A stretch of 40,856 nt of DNA from Bacteroidales bacterium (GTDB lineage: Bacteria > Bacteroidota > Bacteroidia > Bacteroidales > F082): the NCBI GenBank assembly GCA_017553625.1, contig JAFZKP010000024.1, positions 1 through 40,856 on the forward strand, written 5' to 3'. Position numbers and translations under genes: made by a program. Under the pieces are notes generated by a model. That model had not been told where the DNA came from and ran no database searches. It saw nothing but the letters and a program-made list of their open reading frames with translations. Each line of letters starts with the position of its first letter. The first letter of the stretch is position 1. Positions 7,778 through 15,147 of the stretch are shown piece after piece.

Positions 7778-8063
7778 TTATAAATCATTACTATCAAATA
7801 TTCCATTTTGTTTCAACCAAGCTTTGACTTTGTCAATATTCTGCAAAACATGGTCTTTTAAGTCCGGTGAATTTTGAATTGTATCTCCTAATTTTATTCC
7901 TCCACCAGTTATCAAATAACAAATAATCAATATTATCCATCATAAAACGAGTAACAAACTCCAAATCGCTCCACTGCTGAAACAATCTGTCAAATTCATT
8001 TTCATCCTCATTGTCGTATTGCACACTATACAAATAAGGTTTATAAATTTCGATTATCTCCAC
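7778..8063 (-). pseudogene. RelE/HigB-like toxin gene with internal deletion and frameshift
   Basis: The frame from a GTG at 8063 encodes IYKPYLYSVQYDNEDENEF and then LFQQWSDLEFVTRFM, the start of a toxin family that precedes XRE/SecB-like genes in Bacteroidetes. After about residue 43 it becomes nonsense and stops at 7833. In another frame, overlapping from about 7930 down to a TAA at 7778, the sequence reads YLITGGGIKLGDTIQNSPDL then AWLKQNGIFDSNDL, which I recognise as the C-terminus of the same family. Both termini are therefore present but in different frames, and the middle of the protein is missing. The toxin is almost certainly inactive while the antitoxin and chaperone are intact. 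Confidence 0.7.
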
Positions 8064-8105
8064 ACCAAAATTAACTTATAAATTTAACACAATAAAACTC
8101 ACCTG

Positions 8106-8113
8106 CAAAAATA
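8106..8113 (-). promoter_or_regulatory. -7 box for the TA-chaperone module
   Basis: TATTTTTG on the minus strand, about 43 nt upstream of the toxin GTG. The gap 8064-8172 otherwise holds only A/T-rich sequence. Confidence 0.5.
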
Positions 8114-8172
8114 CAAATATTTTTGACACAACAAACAATTTTTAAGAAAAAAATTAACCTTTGGGTTTATTT

Positions 8173-8625
8173 TTATGGTATTAGTCTGTAAATCGTCCAC
8201 TCATCCATTGGCTTGGCACCCAAGGATTTGTAGAAGTCGATTGACGGCTGGTTCCAGTCGAGGCAGACCCACTCCATGCGGCCGCAGTGGCGCTCTTTGG
8301 CGAGACGGGCGAGGTATAACAACAGTGCTTTGCCGTAACCTAAACCACGTTTTTCAGGGATGACAAACAAATCTTCAAGATATAATCCTTTGCGACCGAC
8401 GAAAGTGCTGAAGTTGTGGAAAAACAAGGCAAAACCGACAGGAACGCCATCCTCGCAACCGAAAACGACCTCAGCATCGTGCTTAACGAATAATGAATCG
8501 TAAATGGTCTCTGGAGTTGCTTCAACCTCGTCGAGCATTTTCTCATAAACCGCGAGTTTCTTGATGAAATCGAGGACTAATGCGGCTTCGTCTTCGCGGG
8601 CGGGACGTATTTCGAATTTCGGCAT
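8173..8625 (-). CDS. GNAT N-acetyltransferase, spermidine/diamine acetyltransferase-like
   Basis: 150 residues, one GNAT domain. The N-terminus is MPKFEIRPAREDEAALVLDFI. The acetyl-CoA loop is LFVIPEKRGLGYGKALLLYL (Q/RxxGxG/A type) at about 92-111. The end is EWVCLDWNQPSIDFYKSLGAKPMDEW. The GLYLEDLFV strand and the WNQPSIDFYKSLGA motif are those of the SSAT/thialysine acetyltransferase subgroup, which acetylates polyamines or related diamines. The gene starts one base after the SGNH hydrolase stop, so it is the last gene of the carboxylase-hydratase-hydrolase unit. Confidence 0.88.
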   Translation of the reverse strand: MPKFEIRPAREDEAALVLDFIKKLAVYEKMLDEVEATPETIYDSLFVKHDAEVVFGCEDGVPVGFALFFHNFSTFVGRKGLYLEDLFVIPEKRGLGYGKALLLYLARLAKERHCGRMEWVCLDWNQPSIDFYKSLGAKPMDEWTIYRLIP

Positions 8626-8626
8626 T

Positions 8627-9313
8627 TTATTTGATATTTAATGAGTTAATCACCTTCAAAACCATCTCCTCCATCGTGAAATAGGTGTCGGGGTTCGGAT
8701 GGCAGCCGTCTTCGCTGAGAGCTTTGGGCAGACCAAGGTTCTCGTCGGCAAGAGCAGCGTGATAATCGACATAGATGATGCCATTTTTATCAGCGTATTC
8801 TTTCAAACTTTTATTGATATTGACAATGGTCTGGCCGGGGTTTAAAATCTCCTTTCGCCAAGGAAATTCAGAGCATGGCGGTATTGAGCCGATTATCGGG
8901 ACGATGCCGTTGGCTTTGGCAAGATTGCACATCGCAATGATATTTTCAACCACTTTTTCAGGCTCCACGTAAAAATCGTTGTGCGCCACATCGTTTGTGC
9001 CAGCCATGATAACCACAGCTTTTGGATGAAGCTCGACGACATCGGCAGTGAAACGAACAAGCATCTGCGAGGAGGTCTGCCCGCTTATGCCTCTTCCGCA
9101 GAAGTTATTGTCGCTAAAGAAGTTAGGATGATAATAAGCCCAGTTTTCGGTTATCGAATTACCCATAAAGACAACTTTTGGATAATTTCCACTCGCCTTG
9201 ATTTGATCATTTTCAGCCTTAAACCTGTTGAAACCGAACCAATCCTGCGAAAAACCGAAAAATGACATCATCATTAATAGTGTTAATAAAAGTATTCTTT
9301 TCATAGTTTTCAT
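8627..9313 (-). CDS. Secreted SGNH/GDSL-type hydrolase
   Basis: 228 residues with a signal peptide (MKTMKRILLLTLLMMMSFFGFSQ). The mature protein shows the four SGNH blocks: block I VVFMGNSITENW (nucleophile Ser), block II GRGISGQTSSQM (Gly), block III AGTNDVAHND (Asn), and block V EDGCHPNPDTY (Asp/His). The closest type is the acylhydrolase/acetylesterase group found in Bacteroidetes, probably de-esterifying glycans or acyl conjugates outside the cytoplasm. An internal ATG three codons in is an equally good start. It lies 60 nt after the hydratase gene and one base before the acetyltransferase gene, with no visible promoter of its own. Confidence 0.92.
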   Translation of the reverse strand: MKTMKRILLLTLLMMMSFFGFSQDWFGFNRFKAENDQIKASGNYPKVVFMGNSITENWAYYHPNFFSDNNFCGRGISGQTSSQMLVRFTADVVELHPKAVVIMAGTNDVAHNDFYVEPEKVVENIIAMCNLAKANGIVPIIGSIPPCSEFPWRKEILNPGQTIVNINKSLKEYADKNGIIYVDYHAALADENLGLPKALSEDGCHPNPDTYFTMEEMVLKVINSLNIK

Positions 9314-9327
9314 ATCTATAGTTTTTT

Positions 9328-9375
9328 AGACCTTAGACATTAGTTATTTTCGAACCTCGCTAAGGTCTAATGTCT
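9328..9375. repeat. Overlapping double inverted repeat between hydratase and SGNH genes
   Basis: The left arm is AGACCTTAGACATTAG (9328-9343) and the right arm CTAAGGTCTAATGTCT (9360-9375). AGACCTTAG can pair with CTAAGGTCT, and the overlapping AGACATTAG can pair with CTAATGTCT, so two alternative stems exist in the transcript. The right arm covers the hydratase stop codon. Confidence 0.6.
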
Positions 9376-10141
9376 ATTTATTTAAAAATTTCTTCATTCT
9401 CTCCTGCGCATCTTTTCCCATTCTCTCTTTTGCGATGAGCGCCGACGTCAAATTAAAAACATCACTATATGGGTCGTCATGTCCAGCAACTGAACGGATC
9501 AACTGCTTGCAATCTCCAATTGCTACTGGCGATGCCGATAGATATTGTTCCGTATAGAAATCCAAGCGTTTGTTGAGATCCTCCATCGTGCCTATGTAGT
9601 TCACAAGGTTGAATTTCAATGCCTCCTGAGCCGTGAATTTACGGCCGCTCAGCATAGTGTCGCGTGCCATAGTCTCTCCGCAACGTGCGATGACGAAAGG
9701 CGAAATGGTGGCTGGAGTGAGTCCCAGTTTCACCTCGCTGAAGGCAAAAACGGTGTCGTTTTCAGCCAAAACCACGTCGCAAGCGGCTATGATGCCGTTG
9801 CCGCCTCCGATAACATGACCATGAACCAGCGCTATCACTGGCGTGTTGCAGAAATAGATGGTCTTAAACAGCTTCGACAGCTTGTTGGCGTCATCCAGAT
9901 TCTGCGCATAGCCATATTTTGCTATGTCTTTCATGTAGTTGAGGTCGGCGCCGGCGCAGAAGCTCTTTCCGTTGCCGCAGATCTCAATCACGTGTATATC
10001 CTCACGCGCGTCGAGCCAGTCGATGGCCTCGGTGAGCTCACGTATCATCATGGCGTTCAAGGCGTTACGAACCTCGGGACGGTTCAGCGCGACGCGCGCG
10101 ACGTTTTTCTCAATTCCTATTTGAAGTGTGGTGAATTCCAT
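9374..10141 (-). CDS. liuC: Methylglutaconyl-CoA hydratase (crotonase superfamily)
   Basis: 255 residues, the full crotonase length. The oxyanion-hole strand reads GKSFCAGADLNYMK and the second one HGHVIGGGNGIIAACDVV. The acid/base Glu lies in FSEVKLGLTPATISPFV. The position of crotonase Glu144 is a Gly here (GGGNG), and the segment GLTPATISPFV matches the LiuC/3-methylglutaconyl-CoA hydratase group rather than short-chain enoyl-CoA hydratases. The reaction would be hydration of 3-methylglutaconyl-CoA to HMG-CoA, directly after methylcrotonyl-CoA carboxylase. The gene starts 2 nt after the carboxyltransferase gene, supporting the pathway assignment. Confidence 0.85.
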   Translation of the reverse strand: MEFTTLQIGIEKNVARVALNRPEVRNALNAMMIRELTEAIDWLDAREDIHVIEICGNGKSFCAGADLNYMKDIAKYGYAQNLDDANKLSKLFKTIYFCNTPVIALVHGHVIGGGNGIIAACDVVLAENDTVFAFSEVKLGLTPATISPFVIARCGETMARDTMLSGRKFTAQEALKFNLVNYIGTMEDLNKRLDFYTEQYLSASPVAIGDCKQLIRSVAGHDDPYSDVFNLTSALIAKERMGKDAQERMKKFLNK

Positions 10142-10143
10142 AA

Positions 10144-11751
10144 TTACATTCTAAATACTCCGAACTGTTGTGGCGGGAACTTCTGGTTGAGCGAGGCTGC
10201 AATGCCCATGGCGAGGATTCTTCGCGTATCGACCGGGTCGATGATGCCGTCGTCCCACAGACGAGCGGTGCTATAGAAAGCCGAGCCTTCGTAGTCGTAT
10301 TTCGCCAGAATCTCGCGCTTCAGCTGCTTGATTTCCTCTTCTGGCACTGGCATTCCCTTGTAGTGATACTGGTCTTCCTTCACGGTTGCCAAAACATTAG
10401 CCGCCTGTGTGCCTCCCATGACCGAAATCTTGGCGTTTGGCCACATAAACAGCAGTCTCGGACTATAGGCGCGACCAGCCATTCCGTAGTTTCCGGCACC
10501 GAACGAGCCTCCGAAGATGACCGTGAACTTAGGCACGTTGGCGTTACTCACCGCGTGCACCATCTTAGCGCCGTCCTTAGCGATACCGCCGCATTCGTAT
10601 TGTTTTCCGACCATGAAGCCGGTGACGTTCTGCAAGAAAACCAACGGAATATTACGTTGGCAGCAAAGCTCTATGAAGTGCGTCGCCTTCAATGCTGACT
10701 CGCTGAAAAGCACGCCGTAGTTGGCGATGATGCCCACCGGAAAGCCCATCAGATGAGCGAAGCCGCAGACGATAGTCGTCGCATATCTCTCTTTAAATTC
10801 CTGGAAGCGGCTACCGTCGACGATACGCATGATAACCTCGCGAGGGTCAACAACTTTACGCAAATCTACAGGTGCGATGCCGTAGAGTTCCGCAGGGTCG
10901 TAGAGAGGCTCTTCGACAGGAAGCATATCGAGCAGCTGTTTCTTCGGCTTCTCTAATGTTTTAAAGATGTTACGACAAATCTGCATAGCGTGGCTGTCGT
11001 TCTCCGCAAGGTGATCGGCAACACCCGAGACAGAGGTATGCATCTCAGCTCCGCCAAGCTCTTCAGCGGTGACTATTTCACCTGTAGCGGCTTTCACTAA
11101 CGGAGGTCCACCAAGGTAGATTGTGCCTTGTTTCTTCACTATGATGGTCTCGTCGCTCATCGCAGGCACGTAGGCGCCGCCCGCGGTACACATTCCCATC
11201 ACTATGGCGATTTGCGGGATGCCCATTGCCGACATTCTGGCTTGATTATAGAAAAATCTGCCGAAATGCTCCTTATCCGGGAACACTGTGTCCTGCTCGG
11301 GAAGGAAGGCGCCGCCGCTGTCAACCATATACACGCACGGCAGATGGTTTTCCATCGCGATCTCCTGTGCGCGTAGGTGTTTCTTGACGGTGTACTGCAT
11401 ATACGTGCCGCCTTTCACCGTGGCGTCGTTGGCAACGATAACCGCCTCACGGCCTTGAATCATACCTATTCCGGTGATGATGCCAGCCGACGGGAAGTCG
11501 TTGTTATACGTGTCGTAAGCCGCCATCGGCGAGAGCTCCAAAAACGGAGTGTTCTTGTCGATAAGCAGGTCGATGCGCTCGCGGGCAAGGAGTTTGTTAC
11601 GTTTCTTATGCTTGGCGATTGCCGCTTCTCCGCCGCCGTGCATACTGGCGTCCATGGCGTCGTGATACTTCGCCATCAGCTCCATGAAAGCCTTGCGGTT
11701 CTCCTGAAACTCAGCACTTGCTGGGGATATTTGAGATTTTAGTGTTTGCAC
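10144..11751 (-). CDS. Methylcrotonyl-CoA carboxylase, carboxyltransferase (beta) subunit
   Basis: 535 residues from a GTG at 11751. The frame runs to 11772, but that upstream TTG lies inside the -7 box. The conserved N-terminus of the family ([19 protein letters not shown]) starts just after the GTG. Diagnostic blocks are [22 protein letters not shown]-like, [65 protein letters not shown], and the end FGVFRM. These follow the MCC beta subunit closely, including the C-terminal F-G-x-F-R-M. It transfers the carboxyl group from biotin to 3-methylcrotonyl-CoA. The partner alpha subunit is 7 kb away in a separate unit. Confidence 0.94.
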   Translation of the reverse strand: MQTLKSQISPASAEFQENRKAFMELMAKYHDAMDASMHGGGEAAIAKHKKRNKLLARERIDLLIDKNTPFLELSPMAAYDTYNNDFPSAGIITGIGMIQGREAVIVANDATVKGGTYMQYTVKKHLRAQEIAMENHLPCVYMVDSGGAFLPEQDTVFPDKEHFGRFFYNQARMSAMGIPQIAIVMGMCTAGGAYVPAMSDETIIVKKQGTIYLGGPPLVKAATGEIVTAEELGGAEMHTSVSGVADHLAENDSHAMQICRNIFKTLEKPKKQLLDMLPVEEPLYDPAELYGIAPVDLRKVVDPREVIMRIVDGSRFQEFKERYATTIVCGFAHLMGFPVGIIANYGVLFSESALKATHFIELCCQRNIPLVFLQNVTGFMVGKQYECGGIAKDGAKMVHAVSNANVPKFTVIFGGSFGAGNYGMAGRAYSPRLLFMWPNAKISVMGGTQAANVLATVKEDQYHYKGMPVPEEEIKQLKREILAKYDYEGSAFYSTARLWDDGIIDPVDTRRILAMGIAASLNQKFPPQQFGVFRM

Positions 11752-11769
11752 TTCTTTTCGTATTTTCTG

Positions 11770-11777
11770 CAAAAATA
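11770..11777 (-). promoter_or_regulatory. -7 box for the carboxyltransferase operon
   Basis: TATTTTTG on the minus strand. Its position over the in-frame TTG is the reason the GTG at 11751 is taken as the start. Just upstream, 11787-11818 carries repeated words of the type TTTGAAGT. Confidence 0.55.
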
Positions 11778-11828
11778 CAAAAAAGTTTGAAGTGTGGAGT
11801 TTGAAGTTTGAAGTTTTTTACAATTATA

Positions 11829-11849
11829 GATGTCGCATTTTGCGATATC
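11829..11849. promoter_or_regulatory. Palindrome upstream of a TA promoter (candidate operator)
   Basis: GATGTCGCA-TTT-TGCGATATC: nine-base arms with a single G/A mismatch, placed about 46 bp upstream of the -7 box at 11895. It is a plausible site for the XRE antitoxin of the following pair. Confidence 0.4.
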
Positions 11850-11894
11850 AAAGAAATTTTTAAAATTTTTCTTGCATAAATCAACTTTTATGTT

Positions 11895-11902
11895 TATTTT
11901 TG
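11895..11902 (+). promoter_or_regulatory. -7 box for the second TA pair
   Basis: TATTTTTG on the plus strand, 23 nt before the toxin ATG. Confidence 0.55.
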
Positions 11903-11925
11903 CAGCGTCATAAAAATCGGAATTT

Positions 11926-12405
11926 ATGAAAAGAAATTTATTAATTGAATTATTGGAAGACAGAGAAAACGTTAGTTTGTATTCTCCAAGATTTGAAGGT
12001 GAAACTTATACGGAATTTGAGAAATTCCTGTTGAAATATAAAGATGATTATCCTCGGGATATAGCGCAGATAGTATATCGATTGGATATTGTAAAACGCG
12101 ATGGTGCAGCGGACCGGCATTTCAGATATGAAGGGAAGAAAAGCGATAGGGTTATGGCTCTCCCATCGCATTTGGAGACAACATCATTAAGATTGTATCT
12201 GTTAAATATCGATGCAAAGATTTTGATTTTGGGCAATGGCGGATTAAAAAAGGCCGCAACATATCAAGAAGATGAATACCTAAATAGATGCGTTGAGACT
12301 TTGCAAAAGATTGATATTGAGTTGATTAGATTGGAACAACAAAATGTTATAACAATAACTGGAACAAAATTATTAGGTACTTTGACGTTTGTCATTGATG
12401 ATTAA
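11926..12405 (+). CDS. Putative RelE/HigB-like toxin of a toxin-first TA pair
   Basis: 159 residues. No exact family name is recalled, but the protein has the order expected of RelE-fold toxins. A charged N-terminal half contains FRYEGKKSDRVMALPSH. A strand-rich core reads TTSLRLYLLNIDAKILILGNGGLKKA. The C-terminal helix/strand ends NVITITGTKLLGTLTFVID. The pattern LRLY...ILILGNGG-(I/L)K resembles the gene that precedes XRE antitoxins in Bacteroidetes. It overlaps or abuts the XRE gene, which is the toxin-first order of HigBA-type systems. AT-rich, like the other accessory genes. Toxin activity is inferred from context. Confidence 0.65.
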   Translation: MKRNLLIELLEDRENVSLYSPRFEGETYTEFEKFLLKYKDDYPRDIAQIVYRLDIVKRDGAADRHFRYEGKKSDRVMALPSHLETTSLRLYLLNIDAKILILGNGGLKKAATYQEDEYLNRCVETLQKIDIELIRLEQQNVITITGTKLLGTLTFVIDD

Positions 12406-12406
12406 G

Positions 12407-12664
12407 ATGAAAACCAACAAGATACTGGATGAAATCAGGGGGTATATCAGTCCTGATGTAAAAAAGCAACTGGAGATTTCAGTGAGCCTTGCAAATCGTA
12501 TTTACGATATTTTGGAAGCGAAAGATATGAGCCAAAAGGACTTAGCTAAGCTTTTGGGAAAAACCGAAACCGAAGTAAGCCGCTGGCTTTCAGGCACCCA
12601 CAACCTCACCATTGCAACAATTGCAAAAATTTCGGTGGCATTGGGAGAGGATATTATTAAATAA
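12407..12664 (+). CDS. XRE-family antitoxin
   Basis: 85 residues from the ATG at 12407, one base after the toxin stop. An alternative ATG at 12398 would overlap the toxin by 8 nt. The helix-turn-helix is at about 40-75, with the recognisable string KDMSQKDLAKLLGKTETEVS then RWLSGTHNLTIATIAKIS. It lacks an extra domain, fitting a compact HigA-type antitoxin that also represses the operon. Together with the preceding gene it makes a complete two-gene module. Confidence 0.88.
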   Translation: MKTNKILDEIRGYISPDVKKQLEISVSLANRIYDILEAKDMSQKDLAKLLGKTETEVSRWLSGTHNLTIATIAKISVALGEDIIK

Positions 12665-12666
12665 AA

Positions 12667-12701
12667 TCGGAATGGAATGAGACGAGGAAATTCCATTCCG
12701 A
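12667..12701. terminator. Perfect 12-bp inverted repeat between convergent units
   Basis: TCGGAATGGAAT (12667-12678) pairs with ATTCCATTCCGA (12690-12701) across an 11-nt loop, starting 3 nt after the antitoxin stop. There is no strong U-run after it, so it could be a bidirectional weak terminator or an operator. Confidence 0.5.
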
Positions 12702-12726
12702 GTTTGAGGTTTAAGATTGGATAGTA

Positions 12727-13140
12727 TTAAAACAGACTACCTATTCCACTAAATATTAGTCCAATAAGAGCAATTATAAGTGCTGAACCTATTGCAACCA
12801 AAAAATACTGTCCAATCATTCCAAGGAAACTTTCGGATTCAACTATGGTGTTACCACCTTTTCCTACGATTCTATGAATTTCTTTTGGAGTTGTTTCTTT
12901 TATCCTATATTTGGGAAATGCTTTGCAACAAATAGATGCTTTTTTAGCAGTTATCTTTACGAAATCAATAGCGAGATAATCGCATGTATGCAATGAAAAA
13001 GCTTCTACTCTATCTTCAAGTATTTCCCCATTTTGCCTATTGATAAATTTAATACAAACCTCATTTATTGGACAATCCCAACAAATCCCTGTATCGCCTG
13101 CGGGATTGTCTATGACAGAAAAAGTTCTTTCGACTAACAT
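12727..13140 (-). CDS. Hypothetical cysteine-containing protein with C-terminal membrane helix
   Basis: 137 residues, not recognised. Cysteines occur in a spaced series (GICWDCPINEVCIKF, then HTC and SICCKAF). The C-terminus has one hydrophobic segment (about 108-133, MIGQYFLVAIGSALIIALIGLIF), so it is probably tail-anchored. It lies 12 nt downstream of the lipoprotein gene on the same strand, so it probably shares its structured leader and promoter. The Cys pattern could bind metal, but no known motif is complete. Confidence 0.6.
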   Translation of the reverse strand: MLVERTFSVIDNPAGDTGICWDCPINEVCIKFINRQNGEILEDRVEAFSLHTCDYLAIDFVKITAKKASICCKAFPKYRIKETTPKEIHRIVGKGGNTIVESESFLGMIGQYFLVAIGSALIIALIGLIFSGIGSLF

Positions 13141-13152
13141 ATTTAAGTGTTT

Positions 13153-13626
13153 TTAAGGGTGAATAAGATGATACCTTCTAGTGATAGTATATGTCTTTGT
13201 GCCGTAATGCTTGTTTCCATTAGCATATAATCTATCAACATACCTAAATTCAACATACAAATAGTCATTGCAATCGTAATGATCGCTTTCTTCCCCATAT
13301 GTTACAACAACATAACCTTTACCATGTCCATAATCGGGTGAAACAGAAGCTGAAGCCTCAAAATGAGATTTATCCAAAGTAACAGACCATTCTGAGTTCG
13401 AATCAAAATAGACTTTGGTGCTACCTGCATGATAGTCTAAATTGGTGCCTGTACTATTGAAATAGAAATAATAAGTTGTAGTACCACCATTATTGTTTCC
13501 ATTGCCAATTGTATCATTTGTTGTGGTGTTTGTATTTGTGTTTGAAGCAATATCATTCTTTTTACATGATACAGCAGCAAACAACACCAATACCATTAAC
13601 AAATAGCATAATCGTTTGAGTTTCAT
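13153..13626 (-). CDS. Lipoprotein with BACON-like beta-sandwich domain
   Basis: 157 residues from the ATG at 13626. The frame extends to 13752, but that extension lies in the structured leader. The lipobox is LVLFAAVSC, giving an N-terminal lipidated Cys followed by a Ser/Thr/Asn/Gly linker. The domain after it reads GSTKVYFDSNSEWSVTLDKS then ASVSPDYGHGKGYVVVTYGE, the rhythm of BACON domains (N..W.V, a turn, then G.g...V.V.Y). BACON domains occur in Bacteroidetes surface proteins and are thought to bind carbohydrate or mucin; here that is inference. It is transcribed from a distant promoter at 13981 through about 350 nt of structured RNA. Confidence 0.75.
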   Translation of the reverse strand: MKLKRLCYLLMVLVLFAAVSCKKNDIASNTNTNTTTNDTIGNGNNNGGTTTYYFYFNSTGTNLDYHAGSTKVYFDSNSEWSVTLDKSHFEASASVSPDYGHGKGYVVVTYGEESDHYDCNDYLYVEFRYVDRLYANGNKHYGTKTYTITRRYHLIHP

Positions 13627-13639
13627 TTCGAATCTCCCT

Positions 13640-13980
13640 GATTTGTGTCGGGCGCAACTTTTAATTATGCCTACTCTCAACTGCAGTTTTCGGCATCCCT
13701 GCTTTGAGTCGGCGGTTGTTGTTTGGAAAATAAGCGGGGAAAAGAAAGGCATGAACCCTTTTCAACCACTTATTCTCATCGATGGTGTCTGGAATAACCA
13801 TATAAACAAATAAGTGTGAATGATTCACGCCTAAAAGCGCGAACTTCAGCAATCTTATTCTCGTTTATATGTAACAGTTTTCCAGACTTTACGATGAGAG
13901 AACAAGAGCGTCAGCTCAATATGTCTTTTTATCTATTTCGTTGTTATTATTACATTTTTTTGCTTTTAATTTTCACTTTG
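13640..13980 (-). ncRNA. Long structured leader RNA with pseudoknot, upstream of the lipoprotein gene
   Basis: The 400-nt gap 13627-14028 has no convincing gene but folds extensively on the minus strand. Stems, in plus coordinates: 13775-13781 with 13892-13898 (CTCATCG/CGATGAG); 13787-13794 with 13880-13887 (GTCTGGAA/TTCCAGAC); 13799-13807 with 13863-13871 (CATATAAAC/GTTTATATG); 13809-13814 with 13854-13859; 13825-13830 with 13837-13842; 13729-13737 with 13766-13774; and 13676-13680 with 13704-13708. The loop of the last stem (GGCAT, 13692-13696) is complementary to ATGCC at 13667-13671, forming an H-type pseudoknot just before the start codon. This nesting is far beyond chance. Riboswitch-like leader, independent RNA, or mobile-element RNA are all possible. 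Confidence 0.6.
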
Positions 13981-13988
13981 CAAAGGTA
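13981..13988 (-). promoter_or_regulatory. -7 box for the structured leader
   Basis: TACCTTTG on the minus strand (TAnnTTTG), placed about 75 nt before the outermost stem of the RNA and 355 nt before the lipoprotein ATG. No closer match to the promoter consensus is seen. Confidence 0.5.
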
Positions 13989-14028
13989 GTCATTATTTTT
14001 AATTAATACAAAAATATTTTGTATTTCA

Positions 14029-15147
14029 TCAAATATCGCATCGTAGCAAATCACCACAATTTGCCCTCACCTCCTCATAAATTTCTTTGCAACGTTGTTC
14101 TGACATGCGATTTTTAACACCAACAATTATCATATCTTTTAAAGCCGGATGCCCGGTGCCGTTTATTGAAGTGGCATGTTCGCCGTTGTAGCCCTCGGTA
14201 CAGAGAGTGAGGTCGTAAGCAGGCGCCAAGTGCCAATGATAATGGCCATGGTCATCATCTTCAACATAGAAACTGAAATTCTTGCAATGGTCGTCCTTGT
14301 TGTCTGTCAAATAGTTGAACACCATTCTACGGAACATCTCTTCCACTTCTTTTGGATTCTGAGTAAGAAATCCTGTCAAAGCAAGAAGATTGTTGTAGTC
14401 GAGGAATGGCGTTGACAATGACAAGCAAAGCAGGCCTCCTGCCGTTGCTGTGTGAATGCGTTTCCCGTCACTTGCTATATCAAATCGGCGAGTGGTGAAA
14501 TAACGGCCGTTAGTAAGCTTGAAGTCGGACACGGTAATTCCGCATCGGCGGGCAACGTCATTATAATGGAATTCCTGAAGACCAATATCAGTTGGATCGT
14601 AAGTGTGACGGAATTTCACAATCCAATGACCGTCGCTGTCAGAAAACACAGCCTTAGGACGAGCGCCTCCACTGTTTCCGCTGTTGTAAAGCAAAAGTCC
14701 GGCATCGGTATCCTGCTGCTCCTTCAACACCTCCAACGCTTTTGTTTGCAAATAGTCAAAATCTGTTTGCTCAACATCATTCAAAATCACAGTTTCGGGA
14801 TAATATGACAGCGCACCCATTCCTCCATTACCGACAATGCTCAATTTGTCAAGAGCAGACAAGTCGGAATCGTTGACACCTTGCCGCATCAATGTCTTGT
14901 GCAACAGATAACGGCCATATCCATCCGGAAGACTATCCTCAAATATGCCGAAACCACCATTAAAAGGTTGCAGTTTTGCAATAAAAAGCCCAGTTTTTAA
15001 AGGCAATTCAAAAGGAGAAATGCTAAAACCGTCGGCAAGCCATGCTTTGTCGTACTCAAACGCGCAAAGACGATTGTCAGGCGTAAGTGACATGGTTCCG
15101 ACCTTTCGTCCGCGATAATTCACTGTTAGATTGTCAACTTTTATCAT
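14029..15147 (-). CDS. hipA: HipA-family serine/threonine kinase toxin
   Basis: 372 residues, a complete single-chain HipA. The N-terminal coupling domain (about 1-100) reads VDNLTVNYRGRKVGTMSLTP. The central kinase part has the Gly/Ser loop YNSGNSGGARPKAVF and a WIVKFRHTYDP strand. The catalytic loop reads NYLTDNKDDHCKNFSF and the metal-binding DFG-like segment LAPAYDLTLC. All kinase residues seem intact. HipA kinases phosphorylate tRNA synthetases or other targets and induce growth arrest. The ATG overlaps the hipB stop in an ATGA, so hipB is translated first and coupled, as expected for this module. Confidence 0.92.
   Translation of the reverse strand: MIKVDNLTVNYRGRKVGTMSLTPDNRLCAFEYDKAWLADGFSISPFELPLKTGLFIAKLQPFNGGFGIFEDSLPDGYGRYLLHKTLMRQGVNDSDLSALDKLSIVGNGGMGALSYYPETVILNDVEQTDFDYLQTKALEVLKEQQDTDAGLLLYNSGNSGGARPKAVFSDSDGHWIVKFRHTYDPTDIGLQEFHYNDVARRCGITVSDFKLTNGRYFTTRRFDIASDGKRIHTATAGGLLCLSLSTPFLDYNNLLALTGFLTQNPKEVEEMFRRMVFNYLTDNKDDHCKNFSFYVEDDDHGHYHWHLAPAYDLTLCTEGYNGEHATSINGTGHPALKDMIIVGVKNRMSEQRCKEIYEEVRANCGDLLRCDI

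Noticed and set aside
2961-8172. Integrative element with integrase and att sites
   Set aside because: No integrase, transposase or relaxase is present and no clear direct-repeat pair marks both edges, so I call it only an accessory block.
10144-11772. Propionyl-CoA carboxylase beta subunit
   Set aside because: The sequence follows the methylcrotonyl-CoA carboxylase subgroup throughout, including its C-terminus F-G-x-F-R-M, and the next gene is a methylglutaconyl-CoA-type hydratase.
13661-13852. A 63-codon minus-strand frame in the structured leader
   Set aside because: It has no ATG start, and its whole length is accounted for by stems of the RNA fold. It could still be a leader peptide, but nothing supports it.
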